Source: Magnolia sinica (Eukaryota; Streptophyta; Magnoliopsida; Magnoliales; Magnoliaceae). From it: a stretch of DNA of 64,000 nucleotides. Each line of letters opens with the position of its first letter. The stretch's first letter is position 1. A model generated the notes under the pieces. The model ran no database searches. It was given only the letters and a program-made list of their open reading frames with translations, and had not been told where the DNA came from. Shown in pieces: positions 21,672 to 32,998 of this stretch. The stretch lies in NCBI RefSeq assembly GCF_029962835.1, contig NC_080579.1:81175959-81239958 (forward strand). Direction: 5' to 3'. The translations under genes and the position numbers were made by a program.

Positions 21672-22271
21672 CGGAAGCGGATTGGCTGGTGTACCACACA
21701 GAGCTATATAGCTGCTGTAGGTACGTGACGTGCGAAGACGAGCACTTACGCTCCCCGAGCTCCGAGTTGAACGACCGGTTCAAAGGAGAACAAAGTTACA
21801 TGGCCCCACAGTGATGTACTTATTATATCTACACCTTTCATCTATTTTTAGAGATCATTTTAGAATATTATTCAAAAAATGAATCATATCCAAAGATCAT
21901 CTGGAACACACCACAAATAGCAGCAAAGATAATGATTTTCACTGTTAAACAATTCGTAGGGCCCACCATAACGTTTATTTTGCATTCAATCCGTTCATAA
22001 GGTCACAAAGACCTGAATTAAGAAGAAAAACAAATTTCATATTGATCCAAAACTTCTGGGACCCTAAAAAGGGTTTCAATGGTAAACGTTGGATCCCCTA
22101 CTGCCTTTTGCAGTGTGGTCCACTTGATGGTTAGATCTATCTTATTTTTCGTCAAAAGCCTTAAGCCGAGCTCGCCAAATAGATGGACAGTTTGGATATA
22201 ACGCATAGCTCATGACCAGACCCATAGAACTTGCTTACGGCTGATGTGAGGTACACTAGCCAATCCGCTCC
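21672..22271. mobile_element. Mutator-like MITE, unit A specific
   Basis: Starts (C)GGAAGCGGATTGGCTGGTG and ends with its inverted form CACTAGCCAATCCGCTCC. The flanking 9-mers are CTCGTTGGA and CTCGTTGGG; unit B has the empty site (about 30010-30020, CGCCTCATTTGGCC). The interior is an imperfect palindrome built on 'GGCCCCACAGTGATGTA..' and its complement. No protein is encoded. Confidence 0.85.
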
Positions 22272-22410
22272 CTCGTTGGGCCTACCTGGGCTATGGATTG
22301 TGCGATTTTTTGTGGTTTTCCCTTCACCCGTTGGGATGCACCGCAACGTCTTGGATTGCATCTACACACCCAGGTGAGCCCCACAGAAAATCCAGAAGGC
22401 TCCCGTGGTG

Positions 22411-22946
22411 GGAAACGGATTGGCTACTCCCCCTGACACCAGCCCCGTGGCTGGTGGTCGGTGCTCTGTGGGCCCCACCATGATGTATGTGTTCCATCCA
22501 TTCCGTTCATCCATTTTTACGTATCATTTTATGGCTTGATCCAAAAAATGAGAGTATATAAATCTCAGGTAGACCACACCACATGAAAACAATAGTGGTT
22601 GGATATCCATCATTAAAATCCTCCTAAGGCCCACTGTACTGTTTATTTGACATCCAATATGTTGATTAGGTCATACAGACCCAGATGAAGGGAAAAAACA
22701 AAAATCAGCTTGATCCAAAACTTTTATGGCCCCAAAATGTTTGTTAATGGTCAACGCTCATTCAACATTGTTTCCTGTAATGTGGTCCACTTAAGATTGG
22801 GATGCATTTCATTTTTTGTCTCATAGTGTAAAATGATCTGCAAAAAGATATGGACGGTGAATGAAACACATACATCATGGTGGGGCCCACGGGGTACTGA
22901 CCACCAGCCATTGGCTGGTGTCAGGGGGAGTAGCCAATCCGTTTCC
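22411..22946. mobile_element. Mutator-like MITE with perfect 9-bp target duplication
   Basis: CCCGTGGTG occurs at 22402-22410 and 22947-22955. Between them the ends are near-perfect inverted repeats for at least 35 bp (GGAAACGGATTGGCTACTCC ... GGAGTAGCCAATCCGTTTCC, continuing into the CTGACACCAGCC / GGCTGGTGTCAG pair). The palindrome then continues imperfectly to the centre. Unit B shows the empty site CCCGTGGTC at about 30140. G..C ends and a 9-bp duplication suit Mutator-like elements. It has no transposase, so it depends on a partner elsewhere. Confidence 0.93.
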
Positions 22947-23063
22947 CCCGTGGTGACCACCGTTCCCTGTCGTGTGACTCACCTGAGGTTTCGAACGGTC
23001 TAAAAGTTTAGGCCAGAGGACAAACATGGTAGACCCCGATGGAAAGGACGGGGCGGATGTCGT

Positions 23064-23594
23064 GAACGAGAATTGCTTGGTGTGCCACACACCACCAACC
23101 TCGGTGGTGTGTTGATGTGGCAAAGTTACATGGACCCACTATGTTGTGTGTTATATCCACACCATCTATCCATTTTGCGAAATCATTTTAATGCACGGGC
23201 TAAAAAACGAGGCAGATCCGAAGGACAGATGGACCACGCCATGGAAAGTAGTGGAGATAGTGATACCACTGTCTCAACCTTCCTGGGCCCACCATGATGT
23301 TTATTTGCCATGCAACTCGCTGATAAAGTCACGTAGACCTGGATGAAGGGAAAAATCAAATATCATCTTGATCTGAAACTTCCTTGTCCTTGATAAGTTT
23401 TCAATTGTATGCGTTCAATTCCTCAGAAGTGTTAACTTGTGCTTTGTATCTGCCTAAATTTTTTTGGCCCATCTCTTAAAATGATCTCATGATATATATA
23501 AAAGGTATGGATATAACACTTACATCATGGTGGGCCATCATAACTTTGCCCCAAACAACACACCACCGAAGTAGCACACCACGCGATCTCATCC
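23064..23594. mobile_element. Older MITE present in both duplication units (unit A copy)
   Basis: Ends GAACGAGAATTGCTTGGTGTG and CACGCGATCTCATCC are inverted repeats. The same element sits at 30256-30774 in unit B at the equivalent place, so it was inserted before the duplication. Possible decayed 9-bp flanks are GGATGTCGT and GGCCTTCGT. Confidence 0.75.
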
Positions 23595-23642
23595 GGCCTT
23601 CGTACATGCATCATGGTGGCCCACACACCTTTGACTCTAGAC

Positions 23643-24044
23643 GACGCGGATCGCCTACCTTCCGTAGCTCTGATCGGGCAGTTCTGTGGGCGGGCTCACC
23701 GTGATGTATCTGTGCATCATGCAGTCTATTCCTTTTCTCGTATTATTTTAAGGCATCAAAACAAAAGTGAAGTAGATCCAACGGTCAAATGGACCACACC
23801 ACGTACGACTCTTACATTTAATGCAACTCACATTTAATGCTTCGTGCATTTTAATACAACCAAGCTTATTATTTGGTGTGGTCTACTTGAGCGCTGGATT
23901 TGTCTTATTTTTTGTGCTCATGCCTTAAAATAATTTGAAAAAAGGGATTGACGGCTTAGATGTATAGATACATCATGGTGGGCCCACCTACAGAACTGTC
24001 ATTTGGAGCTAGGGACAGGCGGGGGTAGTACGCAACCCACGTCC
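23643..24044. mobile_element. MITE, first of two sharing one target site
   Basis: Flanked by ACTCTAGAC (23634-23642) and ACCCGAGAC (24045-24053). Ends GACGCGGATCGCCTACC and GGTAGTACGCAACCCACGTCC (last 20 bases used) are imperfect inverted repeats. Unit B has only one ACCCGAGAA at about 30815, the empty site. Confidence 0.82.
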
Positions 24045-24053
24045 ACCCGAGAC

Positions 24054-24581
24054 GGGCGCGGATTAGGTACTACCGCCGCTCCGGACAGGTAGAGGCTCCA
24101 ACGGCTACTGAGGGAACATGATTTATAAATTTTATCCACACCGCCCATTAATTTGTACATATCATTTTAGATCATGAACCCAAAAATAAAGAATAGGAAA
24201 GTGTCAAATGGATTACAAAGTGGGGATTAAATTTTCGCCGTTGAAAAATTATTGGGGACCATAGAAGTTTTGGATCAAGATGATATTTATTTTTTCACTT
24301 CATCCAGTTTTATATGGCCATATCAACAGGTTGGATGGAAAATAAACAACAAAGTGGACCCTAAAAAAGTTTCAATGGTGGCCATCATTAGCACCACTGC
24401 TTCATGTGGTGTGGTCCACTCGAGACTTAGATCTACTTTATTTTTGGCCTTGTACTCTAAAATGATATAAAAAACTGGATGTAAGGTGTGGATAAAATTC
24501 ATACGTCACAGTTGCGCCTCGGTGGCCGTCAGAGTCTTTGCGGACCTCCCAAACAGGGCGGGTAGTACCTAATCGGCGCGC
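24054..24581. mobile_element. MITE, second of two sharing one target site
   Basis: Starts GGGCGCGGATTAGGTACTAC and ends GTAGTACCTAATCGGCGCGC, a strong inverted repeat. It is flanked by ACCCGAGAC (24045-24053) and ACTCGAGAC (24582-24590), so it shares a flank with its neighbour. It probably inserted into one copy of the other's target duplication. Confidence 0.82.
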
Positions 24582-24601
24582 ACTCGAGACTAGGTCATGG
24601 A

Positions 24602-25183
24602 GGAAGCGGATTGGCCTACATAGCTGGTGTAGGTACGTGTGGTGCGAAGACGAGCACTGACTCTCTGAGTTGTACAAACGGTTCAAAGGATATCAAAGTT
24701 ACATGGCCCCACAGTGATGTATTTATTATATCCACACCGTTCATTCATCTTTCGAGATCATTTTAGATCATTATCTAAAAAATAAATCATATCCAAAGAT
24801 CAACTGGCCCACACTACAAATAGCAGTGGGGATAATGATTTTCACCGTTAAAAAATTTATAGGGCCCACCACAGCGTTTATTTTCCATCCAATCTGTTCA
24901 TAAGGTCACAAAGACCTGGATGAAGAGGAAAAACAAATTTCATATTGATCTAAAACTTCTGTGACCCCTAAAAGGTTTTCAATGGTAGACATTCAATCCG
25001 CCACTGATTTTTTCAGTGTGGTCCACATGATAATTGGATCTGTCTTATTTTTAGTCTCAAGCTTAATAAGAGATCGCCAAATGTATGGGCGGTTTGGATA
25101 TAACACATACCTCATGGACCCACAGAACTTGCTGATATACCAATTATATAGCTGATGTATGGTACACCAGCCAATCCGCTTCC
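24602..25183. mobile_element. Mutator-like MITE with perfect 9-bp target duplication
   Basis: GGTCATGGA flanks both sides (24593-24601, 25184-25192). Unit B carries a single GGTCATGGA at the matching place (about 30826). The inverted ends are GGAAGCGGATTGGC and GCCAATCCGCTTCC, with a further GGTGTAG/ACACC pairing inside. It is a close relative of 21672-22271. Confidence 0.93.
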
Positions 25184-27260
25184 GGTCATGGATGCTTTTG
25201 GCTCCACACAAGTCAAACACAGACATTATTTATAAAAATCTTGTGAGATAAAAGAGCTTGACTTGTTTTCAGGGAACCAAAATAACAAATTACAGAAAGA
25301 AGACAAAAGTAAAATTGGCTTCTTCCGCTGCCACCATTGTAAATGGAGCTCATCGGGTAATGACAGAAACCATTCATCTACAGGGCTTCGTCATGAATGG
25401 CCGATACTGGGATTGGACTTATGTTGTATAGAAAATCAGTTGAACCATGTAGGGTATATTAGATAATCTTAGATGATAGATACATTTGGAACGTAGATTA
25501 AATGATATTAAATTGTATTAGGTTGAATTAACAACATTAACACAATCATTATTTATCTAAAAATACTATGTTATTTTAACCATCCAATCCTATAATTGGG
25601 GTCAAATTCTTCTTTGGAGAAAAACACCACATCAAGAGAAACCCATGTTTGATAAATCATGGAATTGTAATCAACATATTAAATTTTGTAATTAATGACA
25701 ATCACCGGTATGCATATGCAACTCAATTGTCAAGTGTAAATGGCACATATGGATGGACCGGCATGAGCCTAGAGATGTAGTAGATTTCAAAATCACCAAA
25801 AATTCCACTATACCTTATAGTGGGGTTGGTTGATATGGTACCTGTTAATTCAATTCTTCTCATCTTTTTCAAATGCCAGATGAAATTTATATTTGACCAA
25901 ATGCAAATCCATCCTGCGTAGCCCATGTTCCAATAGGCTAAAGTATTATTTTTTCTCGGAGATACGCATGCATGCAGGTTATTCTCTATTACATACATAT
26001 ACTTCCCTGGCAAAATAGATATACAAACAATTACTCACAATGCAGTCTCTAGATCTATCAAAATAAAAGCCATTGTTGAATGATCGAAACTAGAATAATT
26101 ATTATAAACATTCTAGAATAAATGCACGCTAATTAGAGAGTTCTCATTGCTTGTCAATTCAACTTCCTGAACAGTGACTGGCCCTCACTTATATAGAGGG
26201 CCAAAATCGAGAAGAGGAAACACATTCGAACTTTTATGAGATTATTTTGATTATTTCCTTTTAATTGTTAGTGTTTTAATCAACTAGTGAATGGTTCTGG
26301 TCACCAGGTAGGACCTCCCTCGGGAAGAACCAAAAGTCCATGGGCTATACAGGTTGGGTAGCCAGAAGACTACTAAACCAGCCCTCATAAGCAAAACCAT
26401 CAACGTCAAGGATAGGAGAACTACACAAACAAACTACGTGGCACAACGAAAACTGAGAAAAATCAGGCTGCCACCAACCACATTCTAGCTCACCTAAACC
26501 CCTGGAAACCAGAGCTTCGAACCCCTTTCGTAGCACTTAGAAAACCAAAACGCCCCTCTTTCAAGGTTGAAACCACACATTTCGTAAGCATTTTCAATGT
26601 ATTATTCTCATGTGGATAAACGTCCTAAGTCGTTTGTATTATTTTATTACCTTTCCTTTTACTTTCAAAGACCATGGATGGCTAATAAGGAAAAAACCAG
26701 TTGGAAGTTCTGTTACGGCCATTGGGTTATTTTATCCACTTTTAAAGACCCAATTGAAATTTGAAATAGTGAAAATAGATGGATGGTCTTGGAGAACAGA
26801 TAGCCATCTTTGACCCACCAATGTACAATGGGCCCAAACTCCTAATTTCGGATAGTTCCTGCTGTAGGCCCATGGTGCAAAAATTCAACTGATTTCGATG
26901 ATGCAGTGGGTCACAATGTCTCTTGAACAAAGGATTAAAAGGGGACAGGAATCCTCTACGGCACTTGTTCCACACAGTGGGTAAAACACCCATTTAGAGC
27001 TCATCATGTTACATATCTAAAATCCACTCCCTCCATCAGGTTCTGTCCTTAAGATTAGTCCCTAAGGCCAACAATTAGCTAGATCCACAACTTAAATGGA
27101 CCACACCAAATGGAACGATGGCGATGGGATGCCAGTCATAGGTTTGTGGGTGGGTTTCCATATGGTATCAATCTTTTATCAATCCTTCTAATCAAGTATA
27201 TCTCACGAGGATGACGGGAATATACAAAAATCATTTCGATATAAAATTTGATGAGAATGT
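25184..27260 (+). other. Non-genic body of unit A
   Basis: Low-copy AT-rich DNA with no credible frame. It matches unit B in pieces (about 30826-32170, 32643-32998, 34789-34886, 35929-36545), and these matches define the insertion points in B. Possible coding pieces on either strand are short and not conserved between A and B. Confidence 0.7.
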
Positions 27261-28595
27261 TGGGGGACTGTGGAAGCACACAGAGGTGAATTAAATAGAG
27301 TAATCCAATAGCACAAATCAAACACAATCACAAAGATTCTAAATTTAACGTGGAAAAACTCTTTTAGGAAAAAACCACGGCACGAAGCAACAATAATTAC
27401 TATAAAAGTAAAAAATTACAAGAGAGAAATTACCCAATTCGAACAAGCCTCGAATCTCTCTTTACAAGCCCTTTGAAACCCTAAGAATGAATTAGAAAAA
27501 CATTGAGATACTCCCTAATCCCAATTACACCCATATTTATAATCTCTATAGACCTGTTTATTTTTCGACTTAACTGTGATTACCATGTAAATGGGTAATA
27601 ATTATTTACCTAGGTAATTACCGCATCTTTCCCAATGCAGATGTGACAACTTGCTTTTTTAACACTTAAAGCAAGAAATTTATGAAATCAATATGGAGCC
27701 CATCGTGATGTATTGACTTATCCACACCGATCACTTGTTATGTCAGCTGAATTTAGGGCATGGACAAAAAAATGAGGTAGATCTAAAGCTCAAGTGGACC
27801 ACACGACAGGAAATAGCGGGAATCGAACGCCTACCATTAAAAAATTCTTATAGCCATTATAAGTTTTAGATCAAGCTGATATTTGTGTTTCCCCCTTATC
27901 CTTGTTTATGTGACCCTATGAACAAGTTAGATGATGAAAAAATCTCGATGTGGGCCCAGTGAATGAAATAACTTTCAACGATGGACAAATTAAGGCAATT
28001 ATTTCCTTTCGTGTGGGCCATTTGAGCGTTGTATCCGCCTCATTTTTCAGCTCATGCCCTCAAAATGTTTTGATAAAATAGATGGATGGTGCGGATATAT
28101 CATATACATTACGCTGGGGTCCACAGATTTAAGTCATCAATTTTCGAGGTGGAATTACTCTCACATTTTCAAACGAAGTGAAAAATTAATAATTACTTAT
28201 TTACCACGATTTATATGTATCATGTAAAATCAAACAGGCCCTAGGAGAATAACAATTGCAATAGGAAAGGAATCTGCAAAAAATTTTGCAAAAATCCCGC
28301 ACTTTTGCAATTATGCATATTTTCTGCACAATAGTTCGATGGGACTTTGATGGCATCAACAAACCGTCGATGACATCGAACTAATACCAAAACGTTACAA
28401 CGACTAAATATGAAAATTTTGAATTTTACCGATGGCATCAATCAAGCCTTTGATGGCATTGAGCAACCTTCAATGGTATCGAACAGGCCATCTAAACTGT
28501 CCAACAACCAAATCGATAAATTTCAAATTTTTCCGATGGCATCGAACCTGTTATCGACAAATCGTTGATTTATATATTAAAGACATCAATCAACA
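27261..28595 (-). mobile_element. Solo LTR of a Tork-like copia (copia-2 family), unit A specific, with a MITE inside
   Basis: The reverse complement matches the LTR at 56943-57488. Shared points are TGTTGATTGATGTCTT at the sense start, GATGNCATCGA words, AGAGATTCGAGGCTTGTTCGAAT, and an end in TCCCCCA. It is longer because a palindromic element (about 27556-28246, ends CCTGTTTATTTT and AAAATCAAACAGG) is inserted. Unit B lacks it but has about 90 bp here that A lacks, so no clean target duplication is seen. Confidence 0.85.
27556..28246. mobile_element. Palindromic element inside the solo LTR (CCTGTTTRATTTT ends)
   Basis: Ends are inverted: CCTGTTTATTTT / AAAATCAAACAGG, then GTAATAATTA / TAATAATTAC. 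The centre carries the familiar CATCGTGATGTATTGACTTATCCACACCG core and its complement. The terminal type (CCTGTTT) differs from the GGAAGCGG elements. Flanking repeats are unclear, so I do not assign a superfamily. Confidence 0.7.
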
Positions 28596-29365
28596 ATCAT
28601 CACCTGATACACATGATAGATTGAACGCAGCAAGTGGATGGATAAAAGAGAAGAGACCTCCTCCGTTTGAAGAATAGCCTCTAAATACACAAGAAGAGCA
28701 AAATCTCATAAAATAAGATTTAAAATAATACCGTTGATGAAAGTTTAAATAGTCCTTTAATCAATTCAAATGATCTATATAAGCCTTAAACTCCAATAAT
28801 ATTATGGTAAATTTATTCAAGACATAAACAACTTTTAAAATGATTCAAATTGTTTAACATGAATTAACATAAACAAGTACTTTAAACTATCACAGTATTC
28901 TCCGCACCCTGAAATATCCCAAGACTAGTAAAATTTGTAACTTATTAAAAATTATAAAAATTACTTAAAATTGAGAATTAACTGCCAAAATGATATTTTG
29001 AAAAACAAACAAAAACATTTCAAGGACAATGCCCCGCCACATTTAGATCCTATCGATATCTTTGCGATAAAATATTATATATGCTGATTGCAAAGTTATA
29101 ACCATTATAAGTATAATATACGCCAGACTCTTGAATTGGACATTTTAGCTCAAGTTTCTTTCCATCTTAGCCGTCCATATATAAGATTTTCTTTAGCTTG
29201 TACAACATCATGAGTTTACATATACGATATAATGGACCCTTGGACCCACAAATCATGATTGTTTGCTGCCTAAATCAGGTGTCGTAGACAATCAGGTTCA
29301 TTAGGAAGGACTGATTATTTATAGCCACTGTAGCATCTTTCCTGCTGACATATATAGCATATTTA
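28596..29365 (+). other. Non-genic end of unit A
   Basis: AT-rich, no gene. About 500 bp (28790-29290) is missing from unit B. The last part (GACTGATTATTTATAGCCACTG..) matches 37430-37480, the end of unit B. Confidence 0.65.
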
Positions 29366-30255
29366 CAGCCACCTTAAAGATAGCAACATCATAATATACC
29401 TTAAGTATATCTTTAAGTGATTATTTCTTCTATTTTTCCTCATCAACTCTTATAGAAATTTTTGAATTTTTTAAAACACATACTAAATTATTGGCTGTTC
29501 AGCCCACCTAGATGCATGCGTTGTGTTGTATATGTACGTCGGCCAACGTTTTCACCCAATCATTTTGTGACATGGGCTAAAAGACCACACCACAAGAAAC
29601 AGTGGTGAATGGCTATTAAAAACTTTTCGTGGGTCACAAAAGTTTTGGATCAAGCTGCTATTTGTGTTTTGCCTTCATCCAGTCTGTGTGAACTTATCAA
29701 CTGGTTGGATGGCAAATAAACATTATAGTAAACCCTAGGAAGTTTGTACTGGTGGGGCTTAAACATTATAGTGGACCTAGGAAGTTTTTATTGGTGGGGT
29801 ATTTAGTGACCACTGTTTCTTCTGGTGTGGTCCAACTGAGATTTGGATTTGCTAGCTCCAGTTTTTGGCCCATGCCATAAAATGATCTGGCAAAATGGAC
29901 GGGCCGCATAGATATACAGCCTATGAATTTAGGTGGGCCCCACGGTCATGTCCCACCCACATCACTGGATCTGGGGCCGCGGCTAACTGTTTTTGCCTGA
30001 TGCCGCTAAATTCGCCTCATTTGGCCTACCTGAACTATGGATTGTGCGAATTTTTGTGGTTTTCCCTTAACCCGTTGCGATGCACTGCTGAACGGCATCT
30101 ACACACCCAGGTGGGCCCCACAGAAAATCCAGAAGGTTCCCGTGGTCGCCACTGTTCCCTGTCGTGTGACTCACCTGACGTTTTGATCGGTCTAAAAGTT
30201 TAGGCCAGAGGACAAGCATGGCATACCCCGGTGGAATGGACGGGGTGGATGCCGT

Positions 30256-30774
30256 GGACGAGAATTGCGTGGTGTGCCACACACCACCAACCTCGGTAGT
30301 GTGTTGACGTGGCAAAGTTACATGGACCCACCTTGTGTTATATCCTCACCGTCTATCCATTTTGCAAAATTATTTTAAGGCTCCAGCTAAAAAATGAGGC
30401 AGATCCAAAACTCAGGTGAACCACACCACAGAAAGTTGTGGGATAGTAATACCCACCGTTTCAACCTTCCTAGGCCCATTAAGATGTTTATTTTCCATCC
30501 AACCTGTTTATCAGGTCACGCGGACCTGGATGAAGGGAAAACACAAATACCAGCTTGATTTGAAACTTTCATGGCTCTAATAAGTTTTCAATGGTTGGCA
30601 TTCAATCCCCACTGCTTTCTAAGGTGTGGTCCACTCGTGCTTTGAATCTGCTTAATTTTTTAGCTCATTTTCTAAAATGATCTCATGAAATAGATAAACA
30701 GTATGGATATAACACATACATCATGGTGGGCCATCAGAACTTTGCCACGACAACACACCACGCAATTCTCGTCC
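30256..30774. mobile_element. Older MITE present in both duplication units (unit B copy)
   Basis: Ends GGACGAGAATTGCGTGGTGTG and CACCACGCAATTCTCGTCC (cited in part) are an excellent inverted repeat. It is orthologous to 23064-23594 and so predates the duplication. Confidence 0.8.
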
Positions 30775-31191
30775 GGACTTGCGTACACGCATCACGGAAG
30801 GCCCGCACACCTTGACCCGAGAATAGGTCATGGATGTGTTTGGCTTCTCCAAAGTCAAACACAGACATTATTTACGGACCTAAAAATCTTGTGAGATAGA
30901 CGCTTGACTTGTTTTCAGGGAACCAAAATAACAAATTACAGAAAGAAGACAAAAGTGAAATTGGCTTCTTCCGCTGCATGCCACCATTGTAAATGGAGCT
31001 CATCAGGTAATGACAGAAACCATTCATCCAGAAGGATTGGTCATGAGTGGCCCATACTGGGATAGGACTTATGTTAAATAGAAAATCAGTTGAACCATGT
31101 AGAGTAGATTAGATAATCTTAGATGATAGGTCTGTTTGGAACGTGGATTAAAAGATATTGAATAATTGCGTTAGGTAGAATTAACAACGTT

Positions 31192-31581
31192 GATGCAGAA
31201 ATCCGGTCAGCCCTCCTTGGTCTACTGGGGGTGCTCCTATTTATGGATGTAGAGAGGCGGTAGCGTAGGAAAGATTTCTGTATTTAGTATAGTCAGGATC
31301 AAGTCGGAATTGACTGGAAGCGGGTCATGCGGACCTGATTGTGCCAACGTGGAGATATACCGACCCGACTCTCATGGTGAGTGGTTGAGTCCCTTTCGGT
31401 GCCGGGCAAGTCAGTGGGTGCTCTGGCCTGCTGATGAGAGGTTGAGCTCGACCTCACTTCTTGCCCGGTTCCAAAGTGGGAGGCTGATCCTAGAGTCGTG
31501 TTTGACCTAGTGAAGTGTATGAGGTCCTGACCCGACCTAACCTAACCTTTCTTTATGGGTCGGTCTATTTTTTCTATAACA
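31192..31581. mobile_element. Unclassified 390-bp insertion, unit B specific
   Basis: Unit A reads straight through (GAATTAACAACATTAACACAATC at about 25530). Unit B has AACAACGTT, then 390 bp, then AACAACATT. The insert starts GATGCAGAAATCCGG and ends TTTTTTCTATAACA. It is GC-richer than its surroundings, lacks strong inverted ends and has no protein motif. A GTGGTTGAGTCCC stretch faintly resembles a pol III B box, so a SINE-like origin is possible; a short TG...CA solo LTR is an alternative. Confidence 0.65.
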
Positions 31582-32170
31582 AACAACATTAACTCATAAT
31601 CATTAAATATCTAAAAATACTACAGTATTTTGCCTATCCAATCCCACAATTGGGGTCAAGTATGAGAAAAGCACCATATCAAGGAAACCCTTGTTTGGCG
31701 AACCATAAAATTGTAATCAACAAATTAAATTTCATAGCTAATGTCAATCACCCATAGGCATACGCAACTCAATTGTCAAGAGTATGTGCACATACAGATG
31801 GACGGCGTGCATACAACACATGGATTAACATAGAGCTTATGGATTAGTAAATTTGGAAATTTCTACGGTTAATCCAATTCCTCCCATCTTTTCAAATGCA
31901 AAATTAAATTTACAATTGACCAAATGCAATTCCATCCCACATGGTCCTCCGTTCCAAATAGGCTAAAGTAATATTTTAATGTCTTGTACATATGTGTACA
32001 ATTTAATCTCTATTGTTCATGTATATACTCCCCTATAAAAAATATAAAAAAAATACATACAATTACTCACAATTTAGTCTTTTAAATCTATCACAATAAA
32101 AGCACCATTGTTGGATGATGGAAACTAGAATAATCATTATAAACATTCTAGAATAATAGCACGTAATTGG

Positions 32171-32405
32171 GGAAGCGGATTGCGTGGTGAGTAACTCACT
32201 ATTAGTGTACTGAGTAAACTCTTTGAGGTCCACCGTGATTTATATACTTTATCCGCTCCATCTATCCATTTTAACAGATAATTTTAGAGCTTGAGCCCAA
32301 AAATGAGGCATATCCAATGTTCAAATGAACCACACCACAGGAAAGAGTTGAATTGAATGTCTACAGTTGAAAATTTCTTGAGAGCCACTTAAGTTTTAGA
32401 TTAAA

Positions 32406-32457
<52 letters not shown>

Positions 32458-32642
32458 TATATATATATATATATTCCCTTCATCCATGTATGTATGATCT
32501 CATGAACAGGTTAGATGACAAAAATTAGATGGAAAAAAAGATGAACGGTGCGGATAGACCACATACATTTAAGGTGTGCCTAACTGAGTTTACTCAATAT
32601 GATAAAAGCATACTGGGTAACTCAGTACGCAATCTGAATTTC
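32171..32642. mobile_element. Mutator-like MITE, unit B specific, with TA microsatellite
   Basis: Ends GGAAGCGGATTGCG and GCAATCTGAATTTC. The flanks GTAATTGG and GTTAATTAG are read against the unit A empty site GCTAATTAG (about 26133), giving a 9-bp duplication with later changes. The CTCAGTAC-type subterminal repeats recur in the copies at 34887-35928 and 43384. A (TA)n run fills 32409-32474. Confidence 0.83.
32409..32474. repeat. (TA)n microsatellite
   Basis: About 32 TA units with a single GA interruption, inside the MITE. Confidence 0.95.
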
Positions 32643-32998
32643 GTTAATTAGAGAGTTATCCGTGCTTGTCATTTCAACTCCATGAATAGTGAGTGACTGA
32701 TATGGACCATGTGGGCCTCACTTATATAGAGGGCCAAAATTGAGAAGGGAAACCACATTCGAACTTTTATTAGATTATTTTGATTATTTCCTTTTAGGTT
32801 TTAGTGTTTTAATTAACTAGTGAATGGTTATGACCACTAGTTGGGAGCTCCCTCTCGAAGAAGCAAAAGTCCATGGGCTATACAGGTTAGGTAGTCCAGC
32901 AGTCTACTAAGCCGGCCCTCGTAAGCAAAATCATCAGCGTCAAGGATAGGAGATCTTTACAAACAAACCGCGTGGAACAACGAAAACCGGGAAAAATG

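Larger units (their letters stand above)
20885..29365 (+). repeat. Unit A of an 8-kb direct tandem duplication
   Basis: This interval and 29366-37485 share the same ordered landmarks. These are the copia LTR tail, CCCACCTAGATGCATGC, the CCCTTNACCCGTTG block, CCTGTCGTGTGACTCACCTGA, GTCAAACACAGACATTATTTA and TTCTTCCGCTGC. They continue with GTCCATGGGCTATACAGGTT, TATCTCACGAGGA, CATGATAGATT and the final GACTGATTATTTA..GCCACTGTAGCATC. Shared stretches differ by very roughly a tenth by eye. Unit A contains five MITEs and one solo LTR absent from B. No gene is seen in it. Confidence 0.88.
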
